This document shows, piece after piece, positions 9,243-18,802 of a DNA stretch of 64,000 nucleotides; the stretch's first letter is position 1; each line of letters opens with the position of its first letter. This DNA comes from Acidovorax sp. DW039 (GTDB lineage: Bacteria > Pseudomonadota > Gammaproteobacteria > Burkholderiales > Burkholderiaceae_C), in NCBI RefSeq assembly GCF_037101375.1, contig NZ_AP029019.1:3696001-3760000 (forward strand), written 5' to 3'. The translations under genes and the position numbers were made by a program. Under the pieces are notes generated by a model that saw only the letters and a list, made by a program, of their open reading frames with translations, was not told the DNA's origin and did no database searches.

Positions 9243-10112
9243 ATGAAAAGTCGAAAAAAAATGATTCATCAACGCGGTGTGACATTGATCGAGCTGATGG
9301 TAGGTATTGCCATCGGCTTGCTGGTGATTGCGGTCGCAATGGGCGCATTGATGGTTTCTCGTGGTGTTTCAGGCACCGTGAGTGACGCAAGCGGCTTACA
9401 GCAACAGGGAGCTTATATTCTCCGGACTATCGGTCAGCAGCTGCGACAGTCCGGGTCTCTGTATCTCAACCCCAATCCAGCTAGCGCTGCAAGCGCAGAT
9501 GTACTTACCGCTGTTGCCTTTGAGATTCAGGCCACCGGACAAGGGGGAGGCAACAGCTTCTCACAACAGGACACTATCAAGGGAACTGCGAGCAGCGTTA
9601 CAACAGGTTTTAGGCGTTACCAGGATAATGTTTTTATCGCCGACAACGCAACCACCACAACCGTAGGCACAGATTATCTAGCACGTAATTGCGTGGGAGC
9701 CCCAGCCAATAATAAGACTGATGAACGCGTTGAGAGCATTTTCAGCTTCGCCGATAACATGCTTAGCTGCGGAGGGAATGGAGCCGCCGCTCAACCTATC
9801 GCTCAAAACGTTGCGGAGTTCCTCGTGAATTACATAGTGCAAACCAACGATGGCAGCGGCACCAAAGTTCAATTCAAGAAGGGAAGTGATATGCCCACCG
9901 ATGTCACGGACCCTATTTGGCGCACTGTCCAAGGAGTGCAAGTCTGCATAGTGCTTTATGGCAACGAAGTCGTCGACATGCCTGCGAACAGCAGCTACAC
10001 CGACTGCAGCGGAAACAACGTAGATATGACCACCTTGACGAACACCAGGAAGAACCGTGCGCATCTGCTGTTCCGCAACACATTCCAGCTACGTAGTCAG
10101 GGACTGATTTAA
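9243..10112 (+). CDS. pilW: Type IV pilus assembly protein PilW
   Basis: This 289-residue minor pilin has prepilin site Gly12|Val13 (HQRGVTLIELMVGIAIGLLV) with Glu5, then the PilW-like GLQQQGAYILRTIGQQLRQSG helix. It is larger than the other pilins, as is usual. The frame extends 30 codons upstream into pilV; the start MKSRKKMIHQRG gives a normal basic leader. The body contains many codons ending in A or T compared with flanking housekeeping genes. Confidence 0.87.
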   Translation: MKSRKKMIHQRGVTLIELMVGIAIGLLVIAVAMGALMVSRGVSGTVSDASGLQQQGAYILRTIGQQLRQSGSLYLNPNPASAASADVLTAVAFEIQATGQGGGNSFSQQDTIKGTASSVTTGFRRYQDNVFIADNATTTTVGTDYLARNCVGAPANNKTDERVESIFSFADNMLSCGGNGAAAQPIAQNVAEFLVNYIVQTNDGSGTKVQFKKGSDMPTDVTDPIWRTVQGVQVCIVLYGNEVVDMPANSSYTDCSGNNVDMTTLTNTRKNRAHLLFRNTFQLRSQGLI

Positions 10113-10222
10113 CGCATAAAAAAACCAGCCCATCTCACAGCAAGCACACACCCTTTGCAGCCATGCCAACCAATTCGTCCAACCCATTAGCCAACCCGCC
10201 CTACAACAAGGGGCAGAGACCA

Positions 10223-10993
10223 ATGGGAAACACAAGAACCAGCCAACAAGGGATTGCCTTGTTTGTAGTAATTGTTTTTGTGCTCTTATCTATGCTGTTG
10301 GCATTATGGGCATCTCGCACCTCACTCTTCAATGAAATGGTGGTAGGTAATGATGCAAACTACCAACGTGCCTTTGAAGCGGCACAAGCTTTGATACAAG
10401 ATGCCGAGTTAGATATACGCGGCGAAATGGCTGATGGCACCCCTTGCAGCAGCGCGCCATGCCGCGCGTACACCAGCAAACTCCAGTTTCCCGGTGATAC
10501 TCAAGAAATCAACCCACTGATCACTTTTTTGCTAGATCAGCCTACACGCTGCAAAGATGGGCTTTGCGCTCGCCGAATGGGAAGACAAGACTTTTGGAAC
10601 TACGTCAAGCCAGACACCCCCATCAAGCCGGAAGCCAACTATAAGCCTGCCGAACTAGAAGGCGAAACCCCCCTTTCTGATCTTATTAAAGAAGGGGTAG
10701 GAGCACGTTATGGTCAGTTTACCGGCGCAAAAGTGGGTGCCAATGGCAAACCCGCGAATCCCATATTGGCCGATACAGCTGATGGACGCGGTGGTTGGTA
10801 TTGGATTGAAATTCTACGTTATAGCGACAAAGCCAAGAGTGCAAATGTCGTGATTGACTCATCCAGTAGCCAACTCCCTCTTAATCTTGACGTCTACGTG
10901 GTATATCGAATCACAGTCTTAGCTATTGGCACAAAACCCGGCACATCTGTAGTCCTACAGGAAACCTATGCCCGGCAGCGGCTCAAGGATTAA
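10223..10993 (+). CDS. pilX: Type IV pilus assembly protein PilX
   Basis: This 256-residue protein has a short leader MGNTRTSQQG|I and a hydrophobic helix IALFVVIVFVLLSMLLALWA. As in known PilX proteins the helix lacks Glu5. It continues with NEMVVGNDANYQRAFEAAQALIQDAELDIR, the PilX signature. The start has AAGGGG nine bases upstream; an in-frame ATG 20 codons earlier has no ribosome site and would give an unusually long leader. It sits directly before pilY1, with which PilX-type pilins interact. Confidence 0.85.
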   Translation: MGNTRTSQQGIALFVVIVFVLLSMLLALWASRTSLFNEMVVGNDANYQRAFEAAQALIQDAELDIRGEMADGTPCSSAPCRAYTSKLQFPGDTQEINPLITFLLDQPTRCKDGLCARRMGRQDFWNYVKPDTPIKPEANYKPAELEGETPLSDLIKEGVGARYGQFTGAKVGANGKPANPILADTADGRGGWYWIEILRYSDKAKSANVVIDSSSSQLPLNLDVYVVYRITVLAIGTKPGTSVVLQETYARQRLKD

Positions 10994-11055
10994 CACTACA
11001 GCCAATGCAACAGATAAATACATTTACCTCAGCATATTGACTTCAAGGAACAATC

Positions 11056-14000
11056 ATGCCCCACAGCACAAAAATTCCCTTCCCCAAAAGTCTTCTGGCG
11101 ATTGCTGCAAGCACATTGTTATCCCCACTAACAAGCTGGGCACTAGATTTGGTTAAAGAGCCGCCACTACCCACATCCAAATCAGCATTTGTAGCACCAA
11201 ACGTTATTATTTCCATTGATGACTCTGGAAGTATGAACTTTGGTGTAAAAACCTCCACAACTGGCTCATCAAACACAGGGCCAGGCTACACGGTGCCCGA
11301 TAGCAATGGCAAATGGAAGGACGATGCCAGGCGAGTAAAAGTTTTACAGTATGCCTTGGATAAAGTTTTCAAAGATACGGCGCTTATACCGGAAAACAAA
11401 TTACGGATTGCTTGGCAATCCATGAACAACGGTACACAGAAGAACGTTAACGTGGCCGGTATGGCTACTAACTCTATGCGCCCCGTAGATGCGATTGTGG
11501 GGGGCAAGAAGCATCGTGATAATTTCTTAACTTTCGTCAATGGTTTAGCCCCAAACGGCGGCACTCCTTTACACCGTCTCCCCAGTCAAGCAGATGCTTA
11601 CATGCGGCGCCCACTCAACAGCAGCAGCCCTTGGGCTACTGACCCAGGAGGAACGGGTAGCAAAGCTACAGAATACCTTGGTTGCCGTCGGAATTACCAT
11701 ATCTTGATGACCGATGGTCGCTGGAACGGCGATGTATCCGGTGGAGATCAAGATGGACAAAACTGGGCTACACAAGGCGGTCGCCAAGCATATAACACTG
11801 CCTCCGACCAGACCAGAATCTATTACGACAACTATTCAGATACGATCTCCGACTGGGCATTTAAAAGCTGGATGGATCCCTTGCAATCTACAACAAGCTT
11901 AAAAGATGCAGACAAGATTAAGCCATCCCAAGTTTATACCGATGCACCAGCAACAGAACTATTTTCTCTGACAAAAAATAAAACTAAAATTATAACAACC
12001 ACTGGCACCACCACCACCCAAAGGCGGAACGCTTGTCTAGCGCTATCTGGAACATGGTTAGGTGGTACGACAAATAATTGCCAAGTGAATGATGGAACGG
12101 AAACAAAATCTGTAAATCTACAAAAATATTGGAATCCAAAATATAATCCCGCAACGTGGCCTCATATGGTCACTTATACCATTGGGTTTAGTGATGATGC
12201 CACAACTTGGCCAGGGGCCAGTAACATTATAGGACCATCTACAACGGTTCCTTTTGGCTATGACAACGGCTTCGTCGAATTGGTGACTGGTTTTCAAACT
12301 TGGCCCGCCATGGATAGTGAAGATAAGCGCGCACTAGATTTATGGCATGCAGCAATTAACGGCCGAGGTAGATTTTATGCAGTATCGGAAGCAGAGGATC
12401 TGGCAAAGGCTTTCACAGAAATCATCGGCAAAATTAGTGATGAAAGTGCTCCCCTGCCAGACGAAATCGCCGGCGGTAGCAGCACTAGCGGATATAACGT
12501 TTCTCAAAGTAATGCGGGTATCTTCGCATCGATTTACAGTCCCAAGCGCGCTTGGAGTGGTTCAATTACAGCTACACGTGCGATAGAACCTGAAGAATAT
12601 CCATGCCCAACGAAGGATGACCCCAACCTCAAATGCATCCGATTCCCGGACACCATTGCAGGCTGGGAAGGTAAATCCACTGCTGACAGACTCGACGCCT
12701 TGCCAAATGTGGATAACCGTTTGATTTTGAGTTGGAGTGATGCTAGCAACGGCGGTATTCCGTTCAAGTGGGATAAGGCTACCAACACTACTGACCCGAC
12801 GATGCCTGAGCTCGGATACAGCGATGCACAAAAAAGAAGTCTGTTGGGTATAGCCACAACTGGCGCTTTCACCACGGCCCAGAAAACCCAAGCCCAAGAC
12901 ATCATTAACTACATCAGAGGTGACCGCAGCAAAGAAGGCACAACCCCAGATAAGCCCCTACGCGTGCGCTACAGCCGACAGGGCGACATTGTCAACTCCG
13001 AAATCTGGTACACGGGTCGCCCCTCTGGCAATTACGCTGAAGGATATTCGAAATTTGTGGCGAGCCAGAAGGACCGCACACCCGTCCTCTATGTAGGCGG
13101 TAACGACGGCATGTTGCATGGCTTTTCTGCGAAAAACGGTGAAGAGTTAATCGCCTACGTGCCCCGAGGGGTTGTGAGCGGCCTTAAAGACCTGGCCGAC
13201 AAAGACTATGCACATCGCTACTACGTTGACGGTTCACCTATGACGGGTGACATAGGCGGAGCGGGAGGGTGGGGAACTGTATTGATAGGTACCTTAGGTG
13301 CTGGTGGTCAGGGTTACTTCGTATTAGATGTAACAAACCCCGACTCGTTCAAGACTCAGTCCCCGTCTAGCTTGGTCATCATGGATCGCACCCGCAGCAA
13401 TACCGAAACAGGCTCAGGCAACGATGCGGATATTGGCAATATCGTGGCCCAGCCAGGGCGCAACCCTACAAATATGCAAGAGGCGACCCAGATCACCCGC
13501 GTGAACAGTGAAACTGCCCTTGGTAGCGGTAAAGCCAGCACCACTGGCCGCTGGGCAGTGATCATGGGGAATGGCTATAACAGCGTTAATCAGCGGCCTG
13601 TACTGCTGGTTCAGTACCTGGATGGAATGAGAGAACTGAAGACTATTCCAGCCACTACAGACTCAGCAGGCTCGGGTTATGCCGTTGATAATGGCTTGGC
13701 CTCTCCCGCACTGGTGGACTTGGATGGCGATGGCAAGACCGATGTGGTGTATGCAGGCGACAACCAGGGAAACCTGTGGAAATTTGACCTGACAAGCATC
13801 AAAGATGCCAATTGGGATGTGGCTTTTGGCAAAAATAAACCGCTCTTTACTGCGCGTGGACGGGCAAGCTCCAGCACCACAACGCGTGATCAAGTGCAGC
13901 CTATCACCGCTCCACCGATTGTCCGGCCCAATGACCGTATGAAAACTGTTGGCTCCGGCAAGGATGCCAAGACAGTGCCCGTAGGCGGAATGATGGTCGC

Positions 14001-14739
14001 TTTTGGTACGGGCCGCAATCTCACAGCTCAGGATCGCCGTACGGACATTACCCAACCAGTGCAGACTATTTATTCCGTACTGGATAACGCGCGCTACCGC
14101 TTGAGATCTGACAAGACTTCACTTGAAGTTCATCCTGGAACCGGCGACTGCGGCAGCGCACCCGCCACATGTATTCCAACCCCTGAAGCAGTGGGCACGA
14201 TGACTACCGATGGAAAGCCCTTAGCAAAGCAGGAAGTTTCTAAGGTTGATGGTGATTTTGCTACCGTAAACGCAACCCAGAACTTGAATAAAGAAACTTG
14301 GTCGACATACAAAGGTTGGTACCTGGATTTGCCGTTCTCGGGAGAGCGCCTCTTGAAACCCATGCAGTTTTTTGATAGTAGTAACATTCTTGCGGTTTAT
14401 TCAGAATCACCTGCAGGCACCAAAAACAGTGAAAGTGACAACATCAATGAAAGCTGCGTACCAGTGAAGGTAGATACCAGCGCGGGCAGCCAATTCCGTA
14501 CGCTCATCAACATCATGGATGGGAAGATTCCTACCGTGCAGTTGGTAGACTATGACGGTAATGGTCAATACGACGCTGGCGATCTGAATGTGGCTCGCGC
14601 TGCAGTCAAAACAGGAACTCCTGTCTTGATCACAAAACGTGATCGTATTGTGGACAAAACAGGCGGTGGCGGTGGCCGTGACACGCTGAACCGTATGCCT
14701 GAAAAATCCCTGCGCCCCAGCTGGCGTCAGCTGAAATGA
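11056..14739 (+). CDS. pilY1: Type IV pilus tip adhesin / assembly protein PilY1
   Basis: This 1227-residue secreted protein has a signal peptide ending near SWA29. Its N-terminal half looks like a von Willebrand A fold with the MIDAS motif D55-x-S57-x-S59 (IDDSGSM) and NGGTPLH further on. The C-terminal half is the PilY1 beta-propeller, with a calcium loop D888-LDGDGKTD and a second Asp-rich loop [12 protein letters not shown] from about 1165. PilY1 sits at the pilus tip, acts in adhesion and surface sensing, and with calcium controls extension and retraction. AAGGAA precedes the start. The first 450 codons are strikingly A+T rich for this genome. Confidence 0.92.
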   Translation: MPHSTKIPFPKSLLAIAASTLLSPLTSWALDLVKEPPLPTSKSAFVAPNVIISIDDSGSMNFGVKTSTTGSSNTGPGYTVPDSNGKWKDDARRVKVLQYALDKVFKDTALIPENKLRIAWQSMNNGTQKNVNVAGMATNSMRPVDAIVGGKKHRDNFLTFVNGLAPNGGTPLHRLPSQADAYMRRPLNSSSPWATDPGGTGSKATEYLGCRRNYHILMTDGRWNGDVSGGDQDGQNWATQGGRQAYNTASDQTRIYYDNYSDTISDWAFKSWMDPLQSTTSLKDADKIKPSQVYTDAPATELFSLTKNKTKIITTTGTTTTQRRNACLALSGTWLGGTTNNCQVNDGTETKSVNLQKYWNPKYNPATWPHMVTYTIGFSDDATTWPGASNIIGPSTTVPFGYDNGFVELVTGFQTWPAMDSEDKRALDLWHAAINGRGRFYAVSEAEDLAKAFTEIIGKISDESAPLPDEIAGGSSTSGYNVSQSNAGIFASIYSPKRAWSGSITATRAIEPEEYPCPTKDDPNLKCIRFPDTIAGWEGKSTADRLDALPNVDNRLILSWSDASNGGIPFKWDKATNTTDPTMPELGYSDAQKRSLLGIATTGAFTTAQKTQAQDIINYIRGDRSKEGTTPDKPLRVRYSRQGDIVNSEIWYTGRPSGNYAEGYSKFVASQKDRTPVLYVGGNDGMLHGFSAKNGEELIAYVPRGVVSGLKDLADKDYAHRYYVDGSPMTGDIGGAGGWGTVLIGTLGAGGQGYFVLDVTNPDSFKTQSPSSLVIMDRTRSNTETGSGNDADIGNIVAQPGRNPTNMQEATQITRVNSETALGSGKASTTGRWAVIMGNGYNSVNQRPVLLVQYLDGMRELKTIPATTDSAGSGYAVDNGLASPALVDLDGDGKTDVVYAGDNQGNLWKFDLTSIKDANWDVAFGKNKPLFTARGRASSSTTTRDQVQPITAPPIVRPNDRMKTVGSGKDAKTVPVGGMMVAFGTGRNLTAQDRRTDITQPVQTIYSVLDNARYRLRSDKTSLEVHPGTGDCGSAPATCIPTPEAVGTMTTDGKPLAKQEVSKVDGDFATVNATQNLNKETWSTYKGWYLDLPFSGERLLKPMQFFDSSNILAVYSESPAGTKNSESDNINESCVPVKVDTSAGSQFRTLINIMDGKIPTVQLVDYDGNGQYDAGDLNVARAAVKTGTPVLITKRDRIVDKTGGGGGRDTLNRMPEKSLRPSWRQLK

Positions 14740-14747
14740 GGAATGAC

Positions 14748-15212
14748 ATGGTTCGATATGTGCCAAAGCCGCAGCGTGGATTTACGCTGATCGAATTGAT
14801 GATTACTGTGGCCGTTGTGGGGATTCTCTCGGCCATTGCCATCCCGAGCTACCAAGAGTACGTGCGGCGTGGCCATCGTGCTGATGCCCGTGCAGGCCTG
14901 TTGCAAGCGCAGTTGTGGATGGAACGCGCATCCACAGCTACGGGGGTCTACCCCGCTGCCTTGCCAGATACTCTGGCATGGGATGTGAGCAAGACCGGAT
15001 TCAAGGACAAGCGCTACAACATTACCCTCACCTCGCCCACGAGTGGGAAAGATGAAGACAAGGGTGTGACCTACATGCTGACTGCGACCCCCAAGGGAGC
15101 CCAAGCCACGGATAAGTGCGGTGCGTATACCTTGGAGCACAACGGTCTGCGCGGTGCCAACGGGAAAAAGTCTAACGAAAGCGGCTATGACCCGGACTGC
15201 TGGGGCAAGTAA
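14748..15212 (+). CDS. pilE: PilE-like minor pilin
   Basis: This 154-residue type IV pilin has prepilin site Gly11|Phe12 ([20 protein letters not shown]) and the continuation [30 protein letters not shown] of PilE-type minor pilins. Two C-terminal cysteines (DKCGAY and DPDCWGK) can form the usual disulfide loop. The start uses GAGGA five bases upstream; an ATG at 14736 that overlaps the pilY1 stop would add four residues. It closes the fimT-pilVWX-pilY1-pilE cluster. It could be annotated simply as a type IV pilin. Confidence 0.86.
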   Translation: MVRYVPKPQRGFTLIELMITVAVVGILSAIAIPSYQEYVRRGHRADARAGLLQAQLWMERASTATGVYPAALPDTLAWDVSKTGFKDKRYNITLTSPTSGKDEDKGVTYMLTATPKGAQATDKCGAYTLEHNGLRGANGKKSNESGYDPDCWGK

Positions 15213-15237
15213 CCGCTGAGCTACCATCGCGGGCGCA

Positions 15238-16386
15238 ATGACCACTTCCTCAGCGTCCTCACCTATCGACCAAGCGCTTGGGCTCGCCGCCCAGGCGCTT
15301 TTTCTTTCCAACCCCAACCCTCGCGTGGGCTGCGTCATCACATCGCCTAGCGGACAAGTGCTTGGGCAGGGCTTTACCCAGCGCGCTGGCGAAGCGCATG
15401 CCGAGATCATGGCGCTGCGTGACGCTGCGCAGCGCGGGCACGATGTGCGTGGTGCTACAGCCTATGTGACGCTGGAGCCTTGCTCACACCACGGCAGAAC
15501 CGGGCCTTGCTGCGATGCGCTGGTTAGAGCGGGCGTTGCCAAAGTGGTAGCTTCTATTGCTGACCCTAACCCGCAGGTGGCAGGCAACGGATTTGCCAAG
15601 CTCAGAGCAGCTGGCATTGAGGTGGAAGTTGGGGATGGAGCCAGCGCCTCACGCGATCTAAATATTGGTTTTTTCAGCCGCATGGTGCGCAAAACACCTT
15701 GGGTTCGCATGAAGGTGGCCGCATCGCTGGACGGTACGACTGCCCTGCACAACGGCGTGAGCCAATGGATCACATCTGCCGAGGCGCGCGCGGATGGGCA
15801 TGCCTGGCGTGCGCGGGCCTGTGCCGTGCTGACAGGGATTGGCACCGTGCTGGACGATGACCCCAGCCTGAATGTGCGAGAGGTCGCCACCCCACGCCAG
15901 CCCCATGCAGTGGTGGTAGACAGCCAGTTGCAGACGCCCCCTGAAGCGCGCCTCATCATGCCGGGTCGGCAAACCTGGGTTTATTGCGCCGCCCCGCAAG
16001 ACGCGGCATTCCAGAGTCGCAAGAAGGCACTGGAGGCGCAGGGTGCTACCGTGATTCATTTACCCAACCCACACGGCAAGGTGGATCTGACCGCCATGCT
16101 GCACGACTTGGCAACCAAAGGCGTCAACGAGCTGCATGTGGAGGCGGGTCACAAGCTCAACGGCTCTTTCGTGCGAGAGAAACTCGTGGACGAAATGCTG
16201 GTGTATCTTGCGCCCCAATTGCTGGGCACCGGGTTTGGCATGGCCCAATGGGGGCCCATCGACCATCTTGGTGATGGCTTGCCCCTAACTTTCCAGAGCG
16301 TGGAAGGCATCGGGCCTGATGTACGCATCGTCGCCCGCGTAAGGGGGCGTGACCACTTTACCTCCAACAAAACATCTGATTCGTAG
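15238..16386 (+). CDS. ribD: Bifunctional riboflavin deaminase/reductase RibD
   Basis: This 382-residue enzyme carries out steps two and three of riboflavin synthesis. The N-terminal deaminase domain shows His54-Ala-Glu56 and the zinc cysteines Cys82 and Cys91 (PCSHHGRTGPCC). The reductase domain starts near residue 150 with WVRMKVAASLDGTTA and has the NADPH-binding GIGTVLDDDPSLNVR and LHVEAGHKLNGSF. It begins 25 bases after the pilin gene and is followed by ribE, so a riboflavin operon is likely. Confidence 0.95.
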   Translation: MTTSSASSPIDQALGLAAQALFLSNPNPRVGCVITSPSGQVLGQGFTQRAGEAHAEIMALRDAAQRGHDVRGATAYVTLEPCSHHGRTGPCCDALVRAGVAKVVASIADPNPQVAGNGFAKLRAAGIEVEVGDGASASRDLNIGFFSRMVRKTPWVRMKVAASLDGTTALHNGVSQWITSAEARADGHAWRARACAVLTGIGTVLDDDPSLNVREVATPRQPHAVVVDSQLQTPPEARLIMPGRQTWVYCAAPQDAAFQSRKKALEAQGATVIHLPNPHGKVDLTAMLHDLATKGVNELHVEAGHKLNGSFVREKLVDEMLVYLAPQLLGTGFGMAQWGPIDHLGDGLPLTFQSVEGIGPDVRIVARVRGRDHFTSNKTSDS

Positions 16387-16472
16387 TCTTTGACATCCGT
16401 GCAGCTCGCGCATGGTGCTGCGCAATGACCTGCTGCAAACCTCGTTTTTCTGCTCTAGCCAAAATCACCACC

Positions 16473-17102
16473 ATGTTCACAGGAATCATCACCGGCCTAG
16501 GCCATATCACAGCAGTCGCCCCTCTGGGGGACTCCGCCGCTCACGGCAAACGCCTCACTATCCAGACGCCCGCGGGCTATCTGGACGATGTCGGGCTGGG
16601 GGACAGCATTGCCCTGAACGGGGCATGCATGACCGTCACCACCTTGGCCCTGGAAGCCCAGCAGTTCACCGTGGATGTGTCTGCGGAATCGCTCGACAAA
16701 ACCACGGGGCTGGATACAACAGGCCCGGTCAACCTGGAAAAGGCCCTGCGCGCGCACGATCGGCTCGGGGGGCATCTTGTGTCCGGCCATGTGGACGGGC
16801 TGGGCCAGGTCACACACTTCGCCCAAGTGGGTGAGAGCTGGGAGCTGCGGGTGATGGCCCCACGCGCTCTGGGCCGCTACCTTGCCTACAAGGGCTCCAT
16901 TACCGTCAATGGTGTAAGCCTCACGGTGAACCGGATTGCGGATTCCGAGGCAGGCTGCGAAGTCAGCATCAACCTGATTCCTCACACCGTGGAGAACACA
17001 GCTTTGGGCGCGCTCAAGGCAGGCTCGAAAGTCAACCTGGAAATTGACCTGATCGCCCGGTATGTGGAGCGCATGATGGCCGCACCTGCCGTAACCAGCT
17101 AA
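16473..17102 (+). CDS. ribE: Riboflavin synthase, alpha subunit
   Basis: This 209-residue enzyme dismutates two 6,7-dimethyl-8-ribityllumazines to riboflavin. Two lumazine-binding repeats are visible: the first opens MFTGIITGLG and has LNGACMTVT, the second has LGGHLVSGHVDGLG, VNGVSLTVN and SINLIPHT. The longer upstream frame was rejected because MFTGII is the invariant N-terminus. It lies 86 bases after ribD. No FMN riboswitch is visible before it. Confidence 0.96.
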   Translation: MFTGIITGLGHITAVAPLGDSAAHGKRLTIQTPAGYLDDVGLGDSIALNGACMTVTTLALEAQQFTVDVSAESLDKTTGLDTTGPVNLEKALRAHDRLGGHLVSGHVDGLGQVTHFAQVGESWELRVMAPRALGRYLAYKGSITVNGVSLTVNRIADSEAGCEVSINLIPHTVENTALGALKAGSKVNLEIDLIARYVERMMAAPAVTS

Positions 17103-17163
17103 CGCAGCAGGGGCAAGTCAGCAGCGGCCAACCGGCCACTCCAACGAAACCGCTCCTCGACTT

Positions 17164-17222
17164 TTGCTACATAAAAGATAGCTTCTTGCGCTCATGGGAT
17201 GGGCGCTAGAGGCTATTTTTTT
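17164..17222. repeat. Dispersed GCGCT palindrome, copy R2
   Basis: Two palindromic halves are seen: GCTACATAAAAGATAGC (17166-17182), then TTGCGCTCATGGGATGGGCGCTAGAG and GGCTATTTTTTT. The half order matches copies R4, R5 and R6. It lies 60 bases after ribE. Confidence 0.75.
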
Positions 17223-17345
17223 ACACATGAATTCTGCCTGCCTCACACCACGGTCTGCCTCTGGCATGCGCCGTATGGGCTGTCTGCGCCCACCCCACCC
17301 ACAGGCACCAACACGGCCCACACACGCCACCACACAGCACCAAGC

Positions 17346-17361
17346 TGGCGCACTTCTTGCT
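17346..17361 (+). promoter_or_regulatory. Sigma-54 promoter of amt
   Basis: TGGCGCACTTCTTGCT matches the -24/-12 consensus TGGCACGN4TTGCW, with GG and GC separated by exactly ten bases; only two consensus positions differ. It lies about 75 bases before the ammonium transporter start. Nitrogen-controlled transcription by RpoN and NtrC is expected for this gene class. Confidence 0.75.
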
Positions 17362-17435
17362 TTTTCATGGTGCAAAACTGGTGAATGCACCTCTCGCATG
17401 CACCAAAACACACACCATCACAGCTTGAGGACGAT

Positions 17436-18638
17436 ATGGAAGCACTCAAACAGGGCACGGACGCCTTGTTCATTCTGCTGGGCGCCATCATGGTGCTTGC
17501 CATGCATGCGGGTTTCGCCTTTCTTGAACTGGGTACCGTACGCAAAAAGAACCAGGTGAACGCGCTGGTCAAAATTCTGGTCGATTTCTCTGTCTCCACC
17601 GTGGTCTACTTTGTGGTGGGCTACGGGGTAGCCTATGGCACCCACTTTTTTGTAGGTGCGGACACCCTGGTTCTGCAAAGCGGCTATGGGCTGGTGAAGT
17701 TTTTCTTCCTGCTCACGTTTGCCGCCGCCATCCCTGCCATCATCTCCGGCGGGATTGCCGAGCGGGCCCGGTTCTGGCCTCAACTCCTTGCCACAGCGGT
17801 GATTGTGGGGTTTGTGTACCCATTCTACGAAGGCATTGCCTGGAACCAGCACTTCGGCGTGCAGGCCTGGATCAAGGCGCTGACAGGGGAAGAGTTCCAT
17901 GACTTTGCCGGGTCGGTCGTGGTGCATGCCATGGGCGGATGGATTGCACTGCCAGCCGTGATCCTGCTGGGCTCTCGCGCCAACCGGTATCGCAAGGACG
18001 GCGCCATTTCCGCGCACCCCCCTTCCAATATTCCCTTCCTCGCATTGGGAGCCTGGATTCTGATCGTGGGCTGGTTCGGCTTCAATGTGATGAGCGCGCA
18101 AAGCGTGGACAAGCTCTCGGGCCTGGTGGCGGTGAACTCGCTGATGGCCATGGTGGGCGGCACCCTGACGGCGCTGGTCATGGGCAAAAACGACCCCGGC
18201 TTTGTGCACAACGGCCCTCTGGCCGGACTGGTGGCCGTATGCGCAGGCTCTGATCTGATGCACCCTCTGGGTGCGCTGGTGGTGGGCGCAGTCGCTGGCG
18301 CGATCTTCGTCGTGATGTTCACGCTGACGCAGAACAAATGGAAGATTGACGATGTGCTGGGCGTGTGGCCCCTGCATGGCCTGTGCGGTACCTGGGGTGG
18401 TCTGGCGGCAGGCATTTTTGGCAGCAAGGCGCTGGGTGGCCTGGGGGGCATCAGCTTCAGCGGCCAGCTGATTGGCACTCTGCTCGGGGTGGTATGGGCG
18501 CTGCTGGGAGGAGCTGTGGTGTACGGCACCCTGAAAGCGACCGTGGGCCTGAGGCTGAGCCAGGAAGAGGAATTTGACGGTGCCGACCTGTCCATTCACA
18601 AGATCAGCGCAACCCCTGATCGCGAAGTGAGCTGGTAA
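17436..18638 (+). CDS. amt: Ammonium transporter
   Basis: This 400-residue membrane protein of the Amt/MEP/Rh family conducts ammonium across the inner membrane. It is highly hydrophobic with about eleven helices. The two pore histidines are visible in FAGSVVVHAMGG and WPLHGLCGTWG. GAGGAC precedes MEALKQGTD; an in-frame ATG 17 codons earlier was rejected. No glnK gene sits beside it, which is unusual for amt loci, but the sigma-54 promoter upstream supports nitrogen control. Confidence 0.94.
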   Translation: MEALKQGTDALFILLGAIMVLAMHAGFAFLELGTVRKKNQVNALVKILVDFSVSTVVYFVVGYGVAYGTHFFVGADTLVLQSGYGLVKFFFLLTFAAAIPAIISGGIAERARFWPQLLATAVIVGFVYPFYEGIAWNQHFGVQAWIKALTGEEFHDFAGSVVVHAMGGWIALPAVILLGSRANRYRKDGAISAHPPSNIPFLALGAWILIVGWFGFNVMSAQSVDKLSGLVAVNSLMAMVGGTLTALVMGKNDPGFVHNGPLAGLVAVCAGSDLMHPLGALVVGAVAGAIFVVMFTLTQNKWKIDDVLGVWPLHGLCGTWGGLAAGIFGSKALGGLGGISFSGQLIGTLLGVVWALLGGAVVYGTLKATVGLRLSQEEEFDGADLSIHKISATPDREVSW

Positions 18639-18802
18639 GGCAGGGGTCGCCAGCCTCTTGGGCTGCACATGCTCGCTCAACGCGCTGCGGAGGCCCTCCG
18701 GAGTGTTCCAGAGCGCGGTTGGCGCGTTGTCCGACAGCTCTGCAGAACACTGCGCATTACAGTGATGGCGGGCGTACTGCCCGTTCATCTTCACGCGCCA
18801 AT

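Larger units (their letters stand above)
17103..17435. other. Non-coding region between ribE and amt
   Basis: This 333-base gap holds no credible gene. It contains repeat copy R2 (17164-17222), two GCACCA half-sites (17305-17310, 17337-17342) like NtrC half-sites, a sigma-54 promoter (17346-17361), and TGGTGC/TGCACC (17368-17373 / 17386-17391) flanking the expected transcription start. There is no U-tract terminator after ribE. Confidence 0.7.

Noticed and set aside
16400..16472. FMN riboswitch before ribE
   Set aside because: No conserved six-stem FMN aptamer segments are present, and ribE follows ribD after only 86 bases.
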